From: Trebouxia sp. TZW2008
Taxonomy: Eukaryota > Chlorophyta > Trebouxiophyceae > Trebouxiales > Trebouxiaceae
NCBI GenBank assembly: GCA_002118135.1
Contig: BDIU01000151.1
Coordinates: 62,358 to 126,357 of the forward strand
Length of the DNA: 64,000 bases
Reading direction: 5' to 3'
The stretch's first letter is position 1, and each line of letters starts with the position of its first letter. Made by a program: the position numbers and the translations under genes. Below the pieces are notes generated by a model. That model was not told the DNA's origin. It searched no databases and worked only from the letters and a program-made list of their open reading frames with translations. This document shows, piece after piece, positions 28,336 to 40,892 of this stretch.

Positions 28336-29619
28336 TTACTTCTTCTTGCCAGCAATCGATTTGACTTTGCCCTTCCTTGTTCGTGCATTAGTTTTTGTCC
28401 TCTGGCCACGTACAGGTAGTCCCTGCAGCCAGCATGTCCACTGATCAGACGCATACTCAGCACATTACATATGCACAGTCAAACACATGTCGCCCTGTAT
28501 GCACAACGCATGTAGCAGGAATGCATCTTCAAGGCAAAAGCATGTAGCACAACCTGCATGCGATAGCTCGTCATGCAACCAGCATGTGTCAGCAACCCGG
28601 CAGGCGCATGCTGAGAAGACCTGATCACAGCAGGGACATGCACAAAGCGCTTGACTTGAAGAGCTGACACAGCACTGGGGACGCATACAAGCAAAGCGTG
28701 CAAAGCAGGCAGCAGCATCCAAGGCAAACGTCAATACTAGACTCTGTCTGGAAGCGTGCAGCATTTGCATCAGCTGAGGTGTGAGCTGTGTCACAGATGC
28801 TCTTGTGCCCAGGTGACCAGAAGAAAGAGATCAAGAAAAGTCTATGTCAATAGGCGTCATAACAGTAGCCTCTGTCAGCAGAGGCAGCCTGGGCGACCAT
28901 TGAGTCTCAAAGCACACTGCAACCAAAGCATACCTCTGTATGCCGTCTGCCCCTATGGCAGCCAATGTCTCTGAGCCTCTTGATGTTCAGAGAATTGAAT
29001 CTGCGGAGGTCTCCCTCAATGGTGTATTTGTCAACCTCCTCACGCAGGATAGTAAGCTCTTCTTCATTCAAATCCCGTACTCTCTTGCGTTCAATGCCCT
29101 GCACAATGACACGACACAGCACTGATGCCTGCTGAGAATGAGACTTGATGCAGATTTGCAGCTTCACGGTAGCCATTTGCAGCTTCCTTGCTTGAATCAC
29201 TTACCGTTTCAAGCAGAATGGCCTTTGCGGTGGTGTGGCCTATGCCAAATATGTACTGTAGCGAGAACTCAGCATATTTCTGGTTTGGGATCTCTACACC
29301 TCCAACACGAGCGGCTTGGATGCGCAGGGGAGTGCGACCCTTCACAAGCTGCATATCGGTGGTCTCAGCTAAGCAACCCCAGTGCACACATCTGCAAAAT
29401 GGCAAGCAAAATTCTCACCTGTGTAGCTTGTCTGAAAGCCTGGACAGCTTGTCTTGGCGCTGCAGGTTTAGCGCCTTGAAAATATCTCAGCGTCTGCAAA
29501 GCATTGACAAGTCAGCCATTTCCTAAGGCACCAGAGTGCAAGCAGTGTAGTCGACGTACCACTGCGGGTGTGCGCACAGCCTGCACGTTGGCCGCGCCCC
29601 CAAGCACAAGCGCCGGCAT
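28336..29619 (-). CDS. Plastid-type 30S ribosomal protein uS13
   Basis: Five exons: 29619-29560, 29493-29419, 29348-29205, 29098-28934, 28422-28336; about 176 aa. The mature part starts near [16 protein letters not shown], followed by [16 protein letters not shown], the [15 protein letters not shown] segment, [17 protein letters not shown] and the C-terminal [19 protein letters not shown]. The CHRGRRH...GLPVRGQ form resembles chloroplast rather than mitochondrial S13. About 55 N-terminal residues, rich in Ala, Val, Gln and Arg, serve as a presumed transit peptide. uS13 sits in the small-subunit head and contacts tRNA and bridge B1. The long frame upstream of 29619 lacks an ATG, which sets the start. 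A short retroelement-like insertion lies in the last intron. Confidence 0.93.
28819..28906 (-). mobile_element. Short retroelement 3'-end fragment in a uS13 intron
   Basis: About 88 bp similar to the 3' end of the retroelement at 61551-61645: both share a TAGGCGTC core, the hairpin GCCTCTG-loop-CAGAGGC (28868-28885) and an A/T-rich tail. It is read on the minus strand as a 5'-truncated insertion or a SINE-like derivative. Confidence 0.55.
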
Positions 29620-29992
29620 CACTTGCGTAGCAGGTTGAACACCCCTGACGTCGCAAGTCTCGCTGCGTTCACACACTGCACGCAGAGCCCACACCAGGCC
29701 AGCGCACTAGATAACCGATAGGTCAAGGAAAGGGTTTTGACAAATTCGTCGAGAGCACTAGCCTGCCCTCTGTCATGCTGCGAGGTCACGGAGTCTACGA
29801 GCCATGCGTCCCACTGACAACTTTAGCATACAATCTCTGACCGAGTCGTGCAGAAGAGCTGAAACATGTGGTTCACGCGCCGTACTTTTCTACTGATGAC
29901 AAGCTGATCAACCATGCAATCTGCGTCGGTCACTCCAGCACCCGGCAACCTGTAACTCGAAGCACTTCTGGAAATCGCATGCATACGCAGCA
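29620..29992. promoter_or_regulatory. Divergent promoter region, uS13 / exportin-7
   Basis: The 373 bp between two divergent start codons presumably carry both promoters. No distinct motif was recognised. Confidence 0.45.
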
Positions 29993-32900
29993 ATGGCGAG
30001 CCAGGTCGTCGAGCAGTTGCAGCAGCTCGAGTCCTTGTGCGAGCGTCTATACCTGTCTCAGGTCAGGCCTGCTTTTAGCTGCTGCCAGACAGTGGGACAC
30101 AGTGTGCGGCAGCTTCTGAGAAGCAGACGGGACGCGTTACATTAACGTTACGCAGGTCCACCAAGAACGCTCTCAAGCTGAGCAGTACCTCAGAGTATTT
30201 GTCCAATCAGCAGAGTCTGTGTCTATGTGCAAGGTATTAGCAGTTACCGCTTGCTTGCATATCAGTGTGCCGTTGGCCAAAGCGTGTCTGTGCTCTGTAG
30301 GCAGTTTTGGACAACTCAAGGTCCCCTTATGCTCAATTGTTTGCATCTTCCAGCCTCATCAGGCTGGTGACTGAGCAGGCAATTAGGTCAGCATTTCACA
30401 AGGTTGATAGCTTGAGTTTGTTCAGCACTTGCTTCATAACAATTGTTTGTCATTGTTGCAGCTCGGCTGTGAAGTCAGACATGAGGCAGTACCTCTTGCA
30501 GTACCTTGAGAGGTACGGTGCAAAGATCATCATCTGAGTCTTTTATTACAAAGAGCATACTTGAATCAGCGAACTTTTACTCCAAAACAGCAAACTCTGC
30601 CATGCTAGCGTCACAACATCCTTCTGCTTGGAAACACGACAGCTTTTTGAGACACTGGGACACAGGAGTGAAGTCAGACATCAGCATAGACAAGTCGTCA
30701 TTCTCGATACATGTCTGCAGTCGAGGGGCAGGGCTTGAGCCATATGTGACCACAAGCTTGGTGCAGCTGCTTTGCCGCATGACAAAGCTGTGTTGGTACG
30801 ATGAGGATCAGTATCGTAAGATAGTGGATGACGCCTCACAATGGCTAGAGAAAGGGGCTGCAGGACAGCCAGGCCTGTACCTTCTAGGGCTGAAGCTTCT
30901 CAGCATGCTAGTCTCAGAAATGAACCAGCCCACTCCTGGTCGAACCCTGACTCAGCATCGCAAGATTGCAGTAGCTTTCAGGAATCAGTCTCTGCTCAAG
31001 ACATTCCAGCTGTCCTTGTCTGCACTGAAACAGCTACAAGGGGCTGGAATGGCGGACATCAAACTGAAAGAACAGGCGAGCCTGCCTTCTGCATGGCCTG
31101 AAAGCTTCTGCAATCAGCCCCTTCTGGTAGTGTAGCTCTATGCGGGGAGTTGCATGTGGGCATGCTCGACTCATATGTCTCGATACTGACGCTGTCTGCA
31201 GGACTCCCTGCTGGGTCCTTATGACAGAACAGGAGTCACTGAGTAATTGGCCACTTGACTTGTCTGAATGCAGGCTGTAGCCTTAGCTTTGGCTTGTCTA
31301 TCTTATGACTTTGTGGGAACTTCAATGGATGATTCTGCTGAAGATCTTGGGACAATACAGGTCAGTCTGTGTCACAGGACACATCATATATTGTCAGGCT
31401 GCTGACAGCATGCATGCCAGCACACTGATCAGCACGTGTATTGATCAATGCTTTGTGTCCCCAAGCTGCTGCAAGCAGTACATCACCATACTCTTCAGCT
31501 CAGTGATTGATACTGTAAAACACTTGTGTCTTAAGGATGACGTATTGGACCCAACGTATTGCGTATTTCACAATTTGCACTGCATGTCAGTGATTCATAC
31601 TTCCAAATACTGCGCATTGCGTTTTACGTATTGCGTATTGAGTGTTATGTAATGATTGTGCTGGCAGCCATGCATGCAAGATTGCTAACCTCATGTGTTT
31701 GGCGGCCAGGTTCCATCACCCTGGCGCTCACAGATAGAGGACTTCAGCAACTTGCAGCTGATGTTTGACTTCTACAGCTCCACATCACCTCCTTTGTCAA
31801 GCATGGCTCTAGAATGCTTGGTGAGCGTTCTGGTCTCTTCTCAAGCTCCACGTGCAAGCTACAGCAGAAGCTAGCAATCATGCAGTATGATGTCAGGCTA
31901 GCAGTGGCATGATCTTGTCATGATTTGGCATGTGCAATCAGCTGATTGGCTGGCTGAGCACCAAAAACCTTTTCTTTGCAGGTGCGTTTTGCATCAGTTC
32001 GCCGCTCATTGTTCACAACAGAGGCAGAGCGGTCCAAGTTCCTGGCTCAGCTGGTAGCAGGCACCAGGGACATTCTCAAGCAGCAGCAGGGGCTGTCTGA
32101 ACACGGCAACTACCATGAGTTCTGCAGAATGCTAGGCAGGCTCAAGACCAACTACCAGCTCTGTGAATTGGTAAGCACCCATAACTTCGATGTGCAGCGC
32201 CTGTGCTGCAGCATGGCATTGCTGATCTAGCCAGCGGAAGTCTTCAGTATTGTGGCCAAAACAGTCTTGCTTGTGTGAACTGACTTTACTCTGCTGGGTA
32301 TAGGGCGCATGTAATCACTGCATGCTGTATCATATACCTCATCTGATGTCAAGGGTACAAGTATTGCACAGTCAAGGGTACATTGTCGCTGTCAGACAAT
32401 CAACAACAGAACACACAATCTAGCACAGGCTGCTACATGTGTAACCCAGGTCACCCATACTGATGTCTTCAGTGTTGCAGTCATGAGTTACGAGCAATGT
32501 TGCCTGTCCTTCAAGCATGTTGACAGTCATTCATCTTCAGTGTGTGCTAGACAGGCTCAGCAGGCCCAGCTAGGTACGTACTGGAGCAAAAACTGTCTTC
32601 CGTGTCAACATCGCATGTTAATACAACTCTGCTTGCAGGTCAGCGTCGAGAGCTATCCAGAATGGATACAGCTTGTTGCAGACTTCACTATCAAGTCGCT
32701 GAACTCATGGCAATGGGCATCAGCCAGCATCTTCTACCTTATGGGTTTGTGGTCACGCCTTGTATCAAGCATGCCATACCTCAAGGGAGATGCGCCATCA
32801 TATATGGAGACTTGCGTACCAAAAATTGCCAGGGCATATGTCACTTCAAGGTACACTGCTACTGAAACGCTGCCTTGAATGATTGCATGCCACCTGTGAT

Positions 32901-35900
32901 TGCATATTGAGGTGATGGCATGCCTTGTGCGCCATTTGTGACACAGTTTTGGGTTTGTAGCATGCGACCTTCATTCTTTGCACCCTCCTTCTTAGTAGAT
33001 GCACACTGTTCATGCCCAACTCCATCTGCAGGTCCTGATTCAGTATCAGCAGTCATGGCAACCTGTGATACACATGACACTGATTTCACTTGCAGGTTAG
33101 ATTCAGTATCAACAGTCATTGCAAACCGCAACATAGATGACCCTCTAGAGAATGCCCAGCAGCTTGCTGATCAGATGGAGAGTCTGCCCTTCATCTTCCG
33201 CTTTGAGTATGAAAGCATGAGCACCTACTTCTGCTCGGTGATGGACCCTATCATCACAGCATACAGCCAGGCATCTGCTTCAGGCACGTGCTGCCTTCTA
33301 GCCAATGCCTCATCTCTAGACTGTCTGGTTATTCAGCATTATCTCTTGCAACAAGTGATCCCAGCCTCAGTTTGTCGCGAGCTATCATCACAGCATACAC
33401 CCAGGCATCTGCTTGAAGCACGTGCTGCCTCCCAACCGTTGTTTGACTTTCTAGATTGTCTGGTTATTGAGCATTGTGTCTTGCAACAAGTTTTTACTGC
33501 CTCAATTTGTCATGAGACATCATCACAGCATACATGCAGGCATTCTGCTTCAGGCGCCTCCCATCCATTGCCTGACTTTCTAGAATGTCTGGTCTTTGAG
33601 CATTGTGTCTTGCAAAAAGTGTTTACTGCCTCAGTTTGTCATGCACCCCATCAGCATGCTGTCTGTGCTTCAGAACACAGGCAACAGGTCTACTGCATCA
33701 GAGGGAATGTGCACAGCTGTTGCTTTACTGTGTCATGGGGCATGTGAGAACTGAATCTCAGATGGTTCGACAGCAACACATGCTGCTTGCTGTCTGCATG
33801 ACAGCTCACATGCTCTGTCACATTTGCCATTGTGTCTTTCAAACACTGTCAACAGCAATCAAATTGTTGGATGGCATGCGTGAGGCAGTGCCGGCGGGAA
33901 TGCTATCCGGCTGGAGGTGTTGGAAGGACAGCTGACCTGACTAGTACGCTTCATTGAGATCAGCAAGCTTGTGATTTGTGTCTTCCATGCATTGTTGGGC
34001 ATATCAGAGCTGCATCACAGAATGTTTGTAAGCATCAACATGCATCAACACGCATCAACACATTGGATGGCATGCATGCGGCAGTGCAGGCGGGGATGCT
34101 ATGAAGTTGGAGGTGTTGGAAGGTCAACTGACATGGCTGGTGCACATCATTGGGGCTGTGATCAGTGGCAGGCTGTCCACTAGCACCGCGGAATCCCAGG
34201 AGACCATTGACGGGGACTTGACAGCACGTGCGTTTGGACTGCTTCAGATCATTGATAGTGGGTATGCTGCTGATGCAAGCATGCTGTCTCCAGCCGCAAC
34301 GAAGCACTTCCCGGCTTACATAGTGTATCTGCACATTGGCAGCAACATTCCTTTGCTGAGTTGCATGTGATGGCTTATTTCAGCAGATGATCAGGTTCTG
34401 TAAGCATCATTGAGGTCGTCTGACAGGCGCGTTCAGATGAGATGCTGTTTGCAGGTATCATGCCACGCGCTGTGATCAGTTGTCGCGGCAGCGGCTAGAT
34501 ATTGCGTTGCTCAGTGTGTTCCAAGGCTTCAGGAAAGTGTACATTGGGGAGCAAGTCGTTCACTCATCCAAGGTGAATCCCTGAAGCAACTCTGCTGAAG
34601 ACTACATGCATATATGCTGAAGTACATAGCATCAGGGGCAGCCAAGCCAGGAAATAGCATAGCATCCAAGCAGTACAACTCTGATACGCAAAGGCCTGTC
34701 TGCAGCTTGTTGCTTACAGCAATTCACAACCTCAACGGGTGTGATGCGCACAAGCGTACTGGCACACAATGCCTCAGATGCAAGTACTGCGCATTCTTGT
34801 TTCAAATATGGCTTGAAGCCAGCATCTTATTGTACGACACTGTGAAATGGCTGTACTCTGCTAGCAAGTGGCCGCAGCTCTCTACCAGCACCTTACCTGG
34901 CATCAATCCCGTGCAACAGCTTTCTGCCATGACCTCATCTTGAGCAATCCTGTGTTTGTATACGCAGATCTACGTCAGGCTGGGGGAGCGACTAGGGCTG
35001 AAGGACCACTTGATGGTACTGACTGTCATGCTGACCAAGATCTGCACCAACCTCAAGGTCTTTGGCTCAGCAGATGATGTCATCCAAGACACACTCACCC
35101 TGTTCTCGGTCAGTCTTCAACCTCCAATACTTTTAAGCAGTTGCTGTGGATTGTGCCTATTGTCATGAAGCACCCGTGCTTGCTGCATAAGTCAATATGT
35201 GTTACGCTGCAGCCAAAATACACCATGCAGTCAACCCACGTCGCCTGAGTGTCGAGGCGCGACAGGCCGCCCAGATAGTCATTCATGAGCGCCTCAGGCA
35301 GATCCGCCAGTTTCTTGTTCAGACCACAACTGTGTCTTGCACAACATTGCAAAGCTTGCTTGTATGCCTTGCTATAAGCGCAGCATCATCAAGGAGGTAA
35401 ATTGCAACCATGCTGCGATATAGCATGGCCCCGATAAGCTTCGTATTGCTGAGTCTGCTTAACATCAATGACGATCTGCTCAGGACTTAGCCTCAGGCTA
35501 CATGAGTGGCAAGCTTCTGCAAAAGCTGGAGTCAGTCCACTTCATGCTCGCAAACCACACCAGCGATCACTTTGGCTTCCTGAAGGAGCACAGCCGCAAC
35601 AGGACCACTTTCTACTACACCCTTGCTAGGCTGCTGTTCATGGAAGATACCCCAGCGAACTTCAAGTCCTTTGTCGCACCCCTGCAGCAGGTCAGTACAG
35701 CAGCAGTGCTGCGTAATTTGCGTTTCAAGCTTTTGCTGCTAGTGCAAACGGACAGAATGAATGGTCACCGCTCTATTTTCGATACCTCATGTGGATCACC
35801 ACCAGTGATCCAGGCAATGCTGAGTCAGGGCTGCGTAACAGCCAAAACCTGCAACAGCTGCACATGATCCATGCAAGCTGCCTGCTGCCATGAAGCCGAT

Positions 35901-38900
35901 TTGCATGGCCAAGCCTGCTGTATGGCATTGAGACACCACATCTGGCCATGCACATGCAACAACGTCCCTGTCATCAGCAGGTCAGAACAGTCATGAGCGA
36001 GCACAGGCAACAAGCCAATGCATGAGGTATGCCTTCAGATGCTTACAGCTGCAGTGTCAATGCAGAGCCATCTCATCTTGTGCAGGTTGTCATCGGCTTT
36101 CAGATGCTTGCAGCTGCAGTGTCAATGCAAAGCCATCTCATCTTGTGCAGGTCCTCATCGGCTTGGCCAATGCAAGCAGTTCTGCCACGGATGCAGCAGC
36201 ATTGCGGCGGTCTGTCCCTGAAGACACAGTTGTTGGCGTCTTCCGTGACTTGAGAGGCATAGTCATGGCCACAAACAGCAGAAGAACTTATGGTGGGTCT
36301 GTCCCATAATGCATGCAACAGCGTCTGCAACATATTGGTGGTGCTTAGAGTTTGTCATACTTGAGCATGTCTCATGCCAGCGTCAGCCACTGCCAGCTCC
36401 CAGTCTGACTCCCTCGCATACGCTTCTTCACCTTGCACGTCTGGGGCCTTGCCTGAGTAGGGCTGCTGTTGTGCCTTTCACCGGCTGTGCTCAAGACGCT
36501 TTTCTGTGATCTGCCAGCTCGGTGCTTTATATGAAATTGTTGCTTGGCCACGATTGTTGTGCTTGTGCTCTACAGGCTTTGTGTTTCACTGGCAAAACCC
36601 AAGATGCTTCCCTGTGATTTGCCTCTGTCTGTAAGCCTAATTGCTGCGCTTGTGCTGTATAGGCTTGGTGTTTGACTGGCTTGATTCAAAGCTTGGGCAA
36701 CCCTCTGTTGTGCTTGTGCTCTACAGGCTTGAGCTTTGACTGGCTAGGTCCAGACACTTTGCTGTGATTTCGTCTCTGTCTGGAAGCCTGAGTGTTGTGC
36801 TTGTGCTGTACAGGCTTGGTGTTTGATTGGCTGTATCCAAGACACTTCCCTGTGATCTGCCTTTGTCTAGAGGCCTGGGCAGACACCCCAGAAGTCACCA
36901 CAGCCATGCTCAAGTTCATAGCTGAGTTTGTCATGAACAAGCAGACACGCCTGGCCTTTGACTCTTCCTCACCAAACGGCATTCTCCTGTTCAGAGAAGT
37001 CTCAAAGGTGAGGATGTGAGGCAGCTTTGCCTTGCAGGCATCAGCAGCATGACGCCTGAGGAGCATTGATCACGAATGATGTTGGGAAACGCAGTCACGC
37101 CTCGAGCATTGTCTTTAGGAGTGCTCTTGCAAACCCAGCTCAGATGCTGGCAGGGACTAGCACAAAGCCTTTGCACAAATATCGATCCTCATGTAGGCCT
37201 CCTGACTGACCTGCAATCTGCTATCCAGGCAGCAAAGAAAGTTGCCATTCAATATGCTCATGCAGGTGCTGACTATATATGGACGGTATGCTCTGCAACT
37301 TGGACAGACCTCCAGTCCATATGCAGAGAAGTACAAGGGCATCTGGCTGAGCATGACCATCTTGACGCGAGCTCTCAGTGGCAACTATGTCAACTTTGGC
37401 GTCTTTGATCTCTACGGAGACCCTGCGCTCAAGGTACCCTCTGCTATGTCTCTGCTGAGTGTTCAATGTAAATGGTTTAGGTTAGCACAGGGCCAAACTG
37501 GTTGTAGACAGTTGCTTGCTCCAGTGCGTACCTAGCTGGGTCTGCTGAGCCTGTTGAGCCTGTCTTGCATGCAATTTTGAATGAAATGAATGGATCTGCT
37601 GATGCTTCCTTCACAAATGATGTTCAGTGTTGCTTAGCAGTTGCATGCAGGCTTGCTCAAACCAGACGTCGCTGGAATTTTGGTCTTACAATGATGTGCT
37701 GACATCAGCTCTGACTCACAGGTGCATCCCTATTGATGTATTTGTGCTCATGTGCATGCGTCAAGCCAATGGGATTTATACAAATGACAATTTCTGATCA
37801 GCTGCATACCGTGTGAGATATGTTACCACTGCTATAAGCAAAGTTGTGATGTTGTAGTAAGACATACCAGAATGGCTCTTGACATTGTCTGTGTGAAACC
37901 CCCTGTTGGGTCCTCAAGACAGTGAAAATTGACGGAATAATTATTGATTGTGTACCCTTAAGGGACATTGTCAGGCATTGTGCCAGCATGCCTGATGTGT
38001 CAGCTTGGAGATTTGGCCATTGTCACATTGTCTAGCTTAAACAGTTGATGCCTACAATGCCACAGTTGCCTCAAATCAAAGCTGCATTCCTGCTGAGGTG
38101 CGGAACGTCAGATGGTCAGCAGTTTGCTTCCATGCAATTCTAAGGTTGAGCTTGCAGGAAGGCAAACTGCTGCCCATCTGCCCCGCTTTTGGCTTGTGAA
38201 CACGTCATGATGTCTGTCAACTCCATGATGTGGTCATTTGCACCTGCACAGCCAGATCTGGTGGCAAATCGCTGACAACCCAAACCAAATGCATTGCAGC
38301 CATTTCTTCCTGCACTGACTGCCTGCTACCGCCTGTACAGTTCAGTCAGCATATTGCACCCAAACAGCAGGCTAGAGATTTGAGACAAAGTCTAGCCTGC
38401 TGTTTGTGGCCAACAGCATCAAGTCTGCCTCTTGCATGTCATGGTCTGCTGACAGTCTGCTGACAGCACCCCAGCACTGCATGACACAGTTTAATGTGGT
38501 AATGCCTGGCTTGGCATCAGCATCAGCAGTTTGGTGTTGCCTGACACATCAAAGACCATGTTGACGTGCATCACAAACACGATGTTGGCTGGCAGCCTTT
38601 TTGGTCTGTTGGGGGTCCTGGCGCTTTTCAATGAACACTATAACATGGGTTAAAATTTGATGGACATACTATCATTCCCAATTGATGGCATGCAAGTGGA
38701 CTTTGGCCTGGCTTAAGCATGGAAACACACCTCTCTCTCTCTCTTATACCACACTGATGCCTGGAAGACTGCATGCAGGATGCTCTGAATGTAAAAGTCA
38801 AGATGGCCCTGTCTACTTGCTCAGCAGACATCATGACCTATAAGAAAGCGGCCAAGGCGCATCTGGCCTTGCTGGACGTGTTGTGTCACAGTCACTTCAG

Positions 38901-40892
38901 CGCTGTCTAGCACAGTACAGCAGAATGCTGCGGTGATGCCTGGGTGAACGTGTGCAGGATGCTTTGGATGTGACCTTCAAGATGGCTCTGTCCATTCCCC
39001 TAGCAGATATCATGGCCTATCAGAAGGCGGCCAAGGCGTATTTTGCCTTGCTGGATGTGTTGTGCGACGGTCACTTCAACACTGCCTAGCACAGTACCGC
39101 ACAGCACAGCACAGTCATGCCTGGATGAATATCTGCAGGATGCTTTGGATGTCACAGTCAAGTTGGCTCTGTCCATTCCCTTAGCAGACATCATGGCCGA
39201 TCAGAAGGTGGCCAAGGCGTATTTTGCCTTGCTGGATGTGTTGAGCAATGGTCACTTCAACATTGCCTAGCACAATACAGCACAGCACAGCACAGTGAAG
39301 CCTGGATGGATGCATGCAGGATGCTCTGGATGTAACAGTCAAGATGGCTCTGTCCATTCCCTTAGCAGACATCATGGCCGATCAGAACGTGGCCAAGGCA
39401 TATGTTGCCTTGCTGGAGGTGTTGTGCGACAATCGTTTCAATGATGACTAGCACAGTACAGTACAGTGATGCAGTGATGCCTGGGTGAATGCATGCAGGA
39501 TGCTCTGGATGTAACAGTGAAGATGGCCCTGTCTGTTCCCCTAGCAGACATCATGGCCTATCAGAAGGTGGCCAAGGCGTATTTTGCCTTGCTGGATGTC
39601 TTATGTAATGGCCACTTCAATGTCATTGCCGCATGTGACACAGCCACCTTCACCTTCCTGCTGACTTCCCTGGATACTGGCCTGAAGTCGCTGGATTCCT
39701 CAGTCAGCTCAGTGTGCGCTGCAGCAATAGATAATCTAGCTGGGCAATACTTCAAAGGCCTCCAGGCTGCAGATGATAAGCCAAACCGAGCTGCTCAGGT
39801 ATGACCTTTATGTATGTGCTGCTGCTGCTTAGAGCCTGTGGACAGTTGGACCATTACGTACCTAGCTGGGCCTACTGAGCCTGTCTAGCATACGTTTAGA
39901 ATGACGATCATTGAATGAATGAATGTGGCTCTCGGTACACCTGGTGTGCATGTTGCCTCATTCAACAAGCATTGCTTGATGCAGCTACCTGATTAGTACC
40001 ATGCTGCTATGAACTCCATGGCATGTTTGGCGCTGGACTGGTTGAAGCAACTGTTGAAACACACTCTGGCATTTAGGGCAGCTCATTCAAAATTGCAGAA
40101 CCTACTGACCCCTGCTGCATATTGGATTCAGCAGTGGCTGCTTATGTTGGTGGCATTGTGGGGCATCATCCTTTGCAGCAAGAGCTGACGAACTCATGTG
40201 CTGTGTCTGCATGCCATCAACAGTAGCAACAATCATCATTATCGTCCTTGCATAGATTGTGGTCGTGATCTGCAGGCCATTGGTGAGCATTTGCGGCAGC
40301 GCCCAGAGCTGTTGCCTCAGACCCTGTCCACGCTCTTTGAGATTGTGTTGTTTGAGGATTGCGCCAATCAGTGGAGCATGAGCAGGCCCATGCTCAGCCT
40401 GATACTTCTAAATGAGCAGATCTACAATGGACTCAAGCACAGAATCATTGCCAGCCAACCGGTGAGACATCTTTGATTATCATCATGGCCCAGAGTAACA
40501 AGCACTTGTCTTCTGGAGGGATGGGTATGCGTCTGCCATGTTTACAACTGCTGCAGATAGCATGTGTTTTGACGTTCAAGAAAGGGGCACCACATGAGTT
40601 GCTGAGGCCTGTACATGTTGGACGCTGCAGGCCGACAAGCAGATGCATCTGTCAGGGTGTTTGGAAAAGCTAATGACTGATGTCCACCGCAACCTTGAGC
40701 CCAGGAATCGTGACAAATTCACTCAGGTGAGCTGATTGAAGGGCTAAAGTGGTGTAGCGCAGCAGATTGCTATGCCTCCATGTTGCTTATGTGTCAGAAA
40801 GTTGTAATGACTACATTGGGAAGAAATGACAATGATGTCGTGGCATGCAGAACTTGACCATTGTGCGTCATGACTTCCGAGCCAAAGCATGA
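29993..40892 (+). CDS. XPO7: Exportin-7 (Ran-binding protein 16) homologue
   Basis: Twenty-one exons: 29993-30061, 30156-30233, 30301-30386, 30462-30512, 30721-31075, 31274-31360, 31710-31820, 31982-32170, 32639-32850, 33096-33283, 34090-34261, 34455-34572, 34968-35108, 35484-35690, 36151-36292, 36814-37007, 37266-37433, 39499-39798, 40276-40461, 40631-40726, 40851-40892. The sum is 1063 aa, close to the 1087 of human XPO7, with every phase closed. It is an importin-beta-family nuclear transport receptor built of HEAT repeats. Matching segments include LTQHRK...FRNQSLL, CLSYDFVGTS, NYHEFCRMLGRLK, GQLTWLVHIIGAVISGR, FMLANHTSDHF, FDSSSPNGILLFRE, SGNYVNFGVFDLYGD and EDCANQWSMSRP. Introns 5 and 10 are best read with GC donors. 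At least five exons are flanked by decayed tandem copies of their own borders. Confidence 0.95.
33032..33065 (+). repeat. Partial copy of the exportin exon 10 acceptor end
   Basis: After ctgcag, GATTCAGTATCA and CAGTCAT repeat the start of exon 10 (33096) about 64 bp upstream. In intron 9. Confidence 0.6.
33249..33680 (+). repeat. Three-copy tandem array of the exportin exon 10 donor end
   Basis: The unit starts with ATCATCACAGCATACA and carries the exon 10 end, its GC donor and about 100 bp of intron. Copies begin near 33250, 33387 and 33522 (about 136-bp period). The first is the functional exon end; the second has TGA in the coding part and the third a shifted frame. Confidence 0.85.
33868..33945 (+). 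repeat. Decayed copy of the exportin exon 11 acceptor end
   Basis: Shares GGATGGCATGC and GGAGGTGTTGGAAGG with exon 11 (34090). The acceptor cag is changed to ccg and the frame has stops. About 200 bp upstream of the functional exon. Confidence 0.8.
36030..36165 (+). repeat. Two-copy tandem repeat across the exportin exon 15 acceptor
   Basis: A unit of about 66 bp (TTCAGATGCTT, CAGCTGCAGTGTCAATGCA, CATCTCATCTTGTGCAG, then GTxxTCATCGGCTT) occurs twice. The second copy provides the functional acceptor at 36150; the first provides a near-identical decoy acceptor at about 36084. Confidence 0.85.
36572..36813 (+). repeat. Decoy copies of the exportin exon 16 acceptor end
   Basis: CTxTACAGGCTTxGxxTTTxACTGGCT-like starts occur near 36572, 36658 and 36722 before the functional one at 36806-36830. 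Spacing is about 65-90 bp. Each decoy keeps an AG acceptor but loses the reading frame or conserved residues. Confidence 0.8.
37480..37600 (+). repeat. Intron 17 segment repeated in intron 18
   Basis: GTACCTAGCTGGG, CTGAGCCTGT and the GAATGAAATGAATG-like end recur at about 39855-39935, each just downstream of an exon. Part of a larger duplication of exon 3' flank. Confidence 0.6.
38779..39451 (+). repeat. Four upstream open copies of the 5' part of exportin exon 18
   Basis: Copies at 38779-38910, 38958-39089, 39139-39270 and 39320-39451 (period 179-181 bp) precede the functional exon at 39499. Each follows a GCAG acceptor, is exactly 132 bp, has no indel, encodes a DALDVT...PLADIM...LLDVL-like peptide and ends at the same in-frame TAG. 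If included in mRNA they would truncate exportin-7 or trigger decay. Confidence 0.9.

Noticed and set aside
30506..31135. Long open frame as a separate gene
   Set aside because: Its conserved part begins only at 30721 and continues exportin-7 in phase from exon 4.
38730..38750. CT-rich tract
   Set aside because: Short microsatellite, possibly part of a polypyrimidine tract; nothing more.
38779..39640. CRISPR-like array
   Set aside because: Regular ~180-bp spacing comes from exon-derived repeats, not short repeats with unique spacers, and the genome is eukaryotic.
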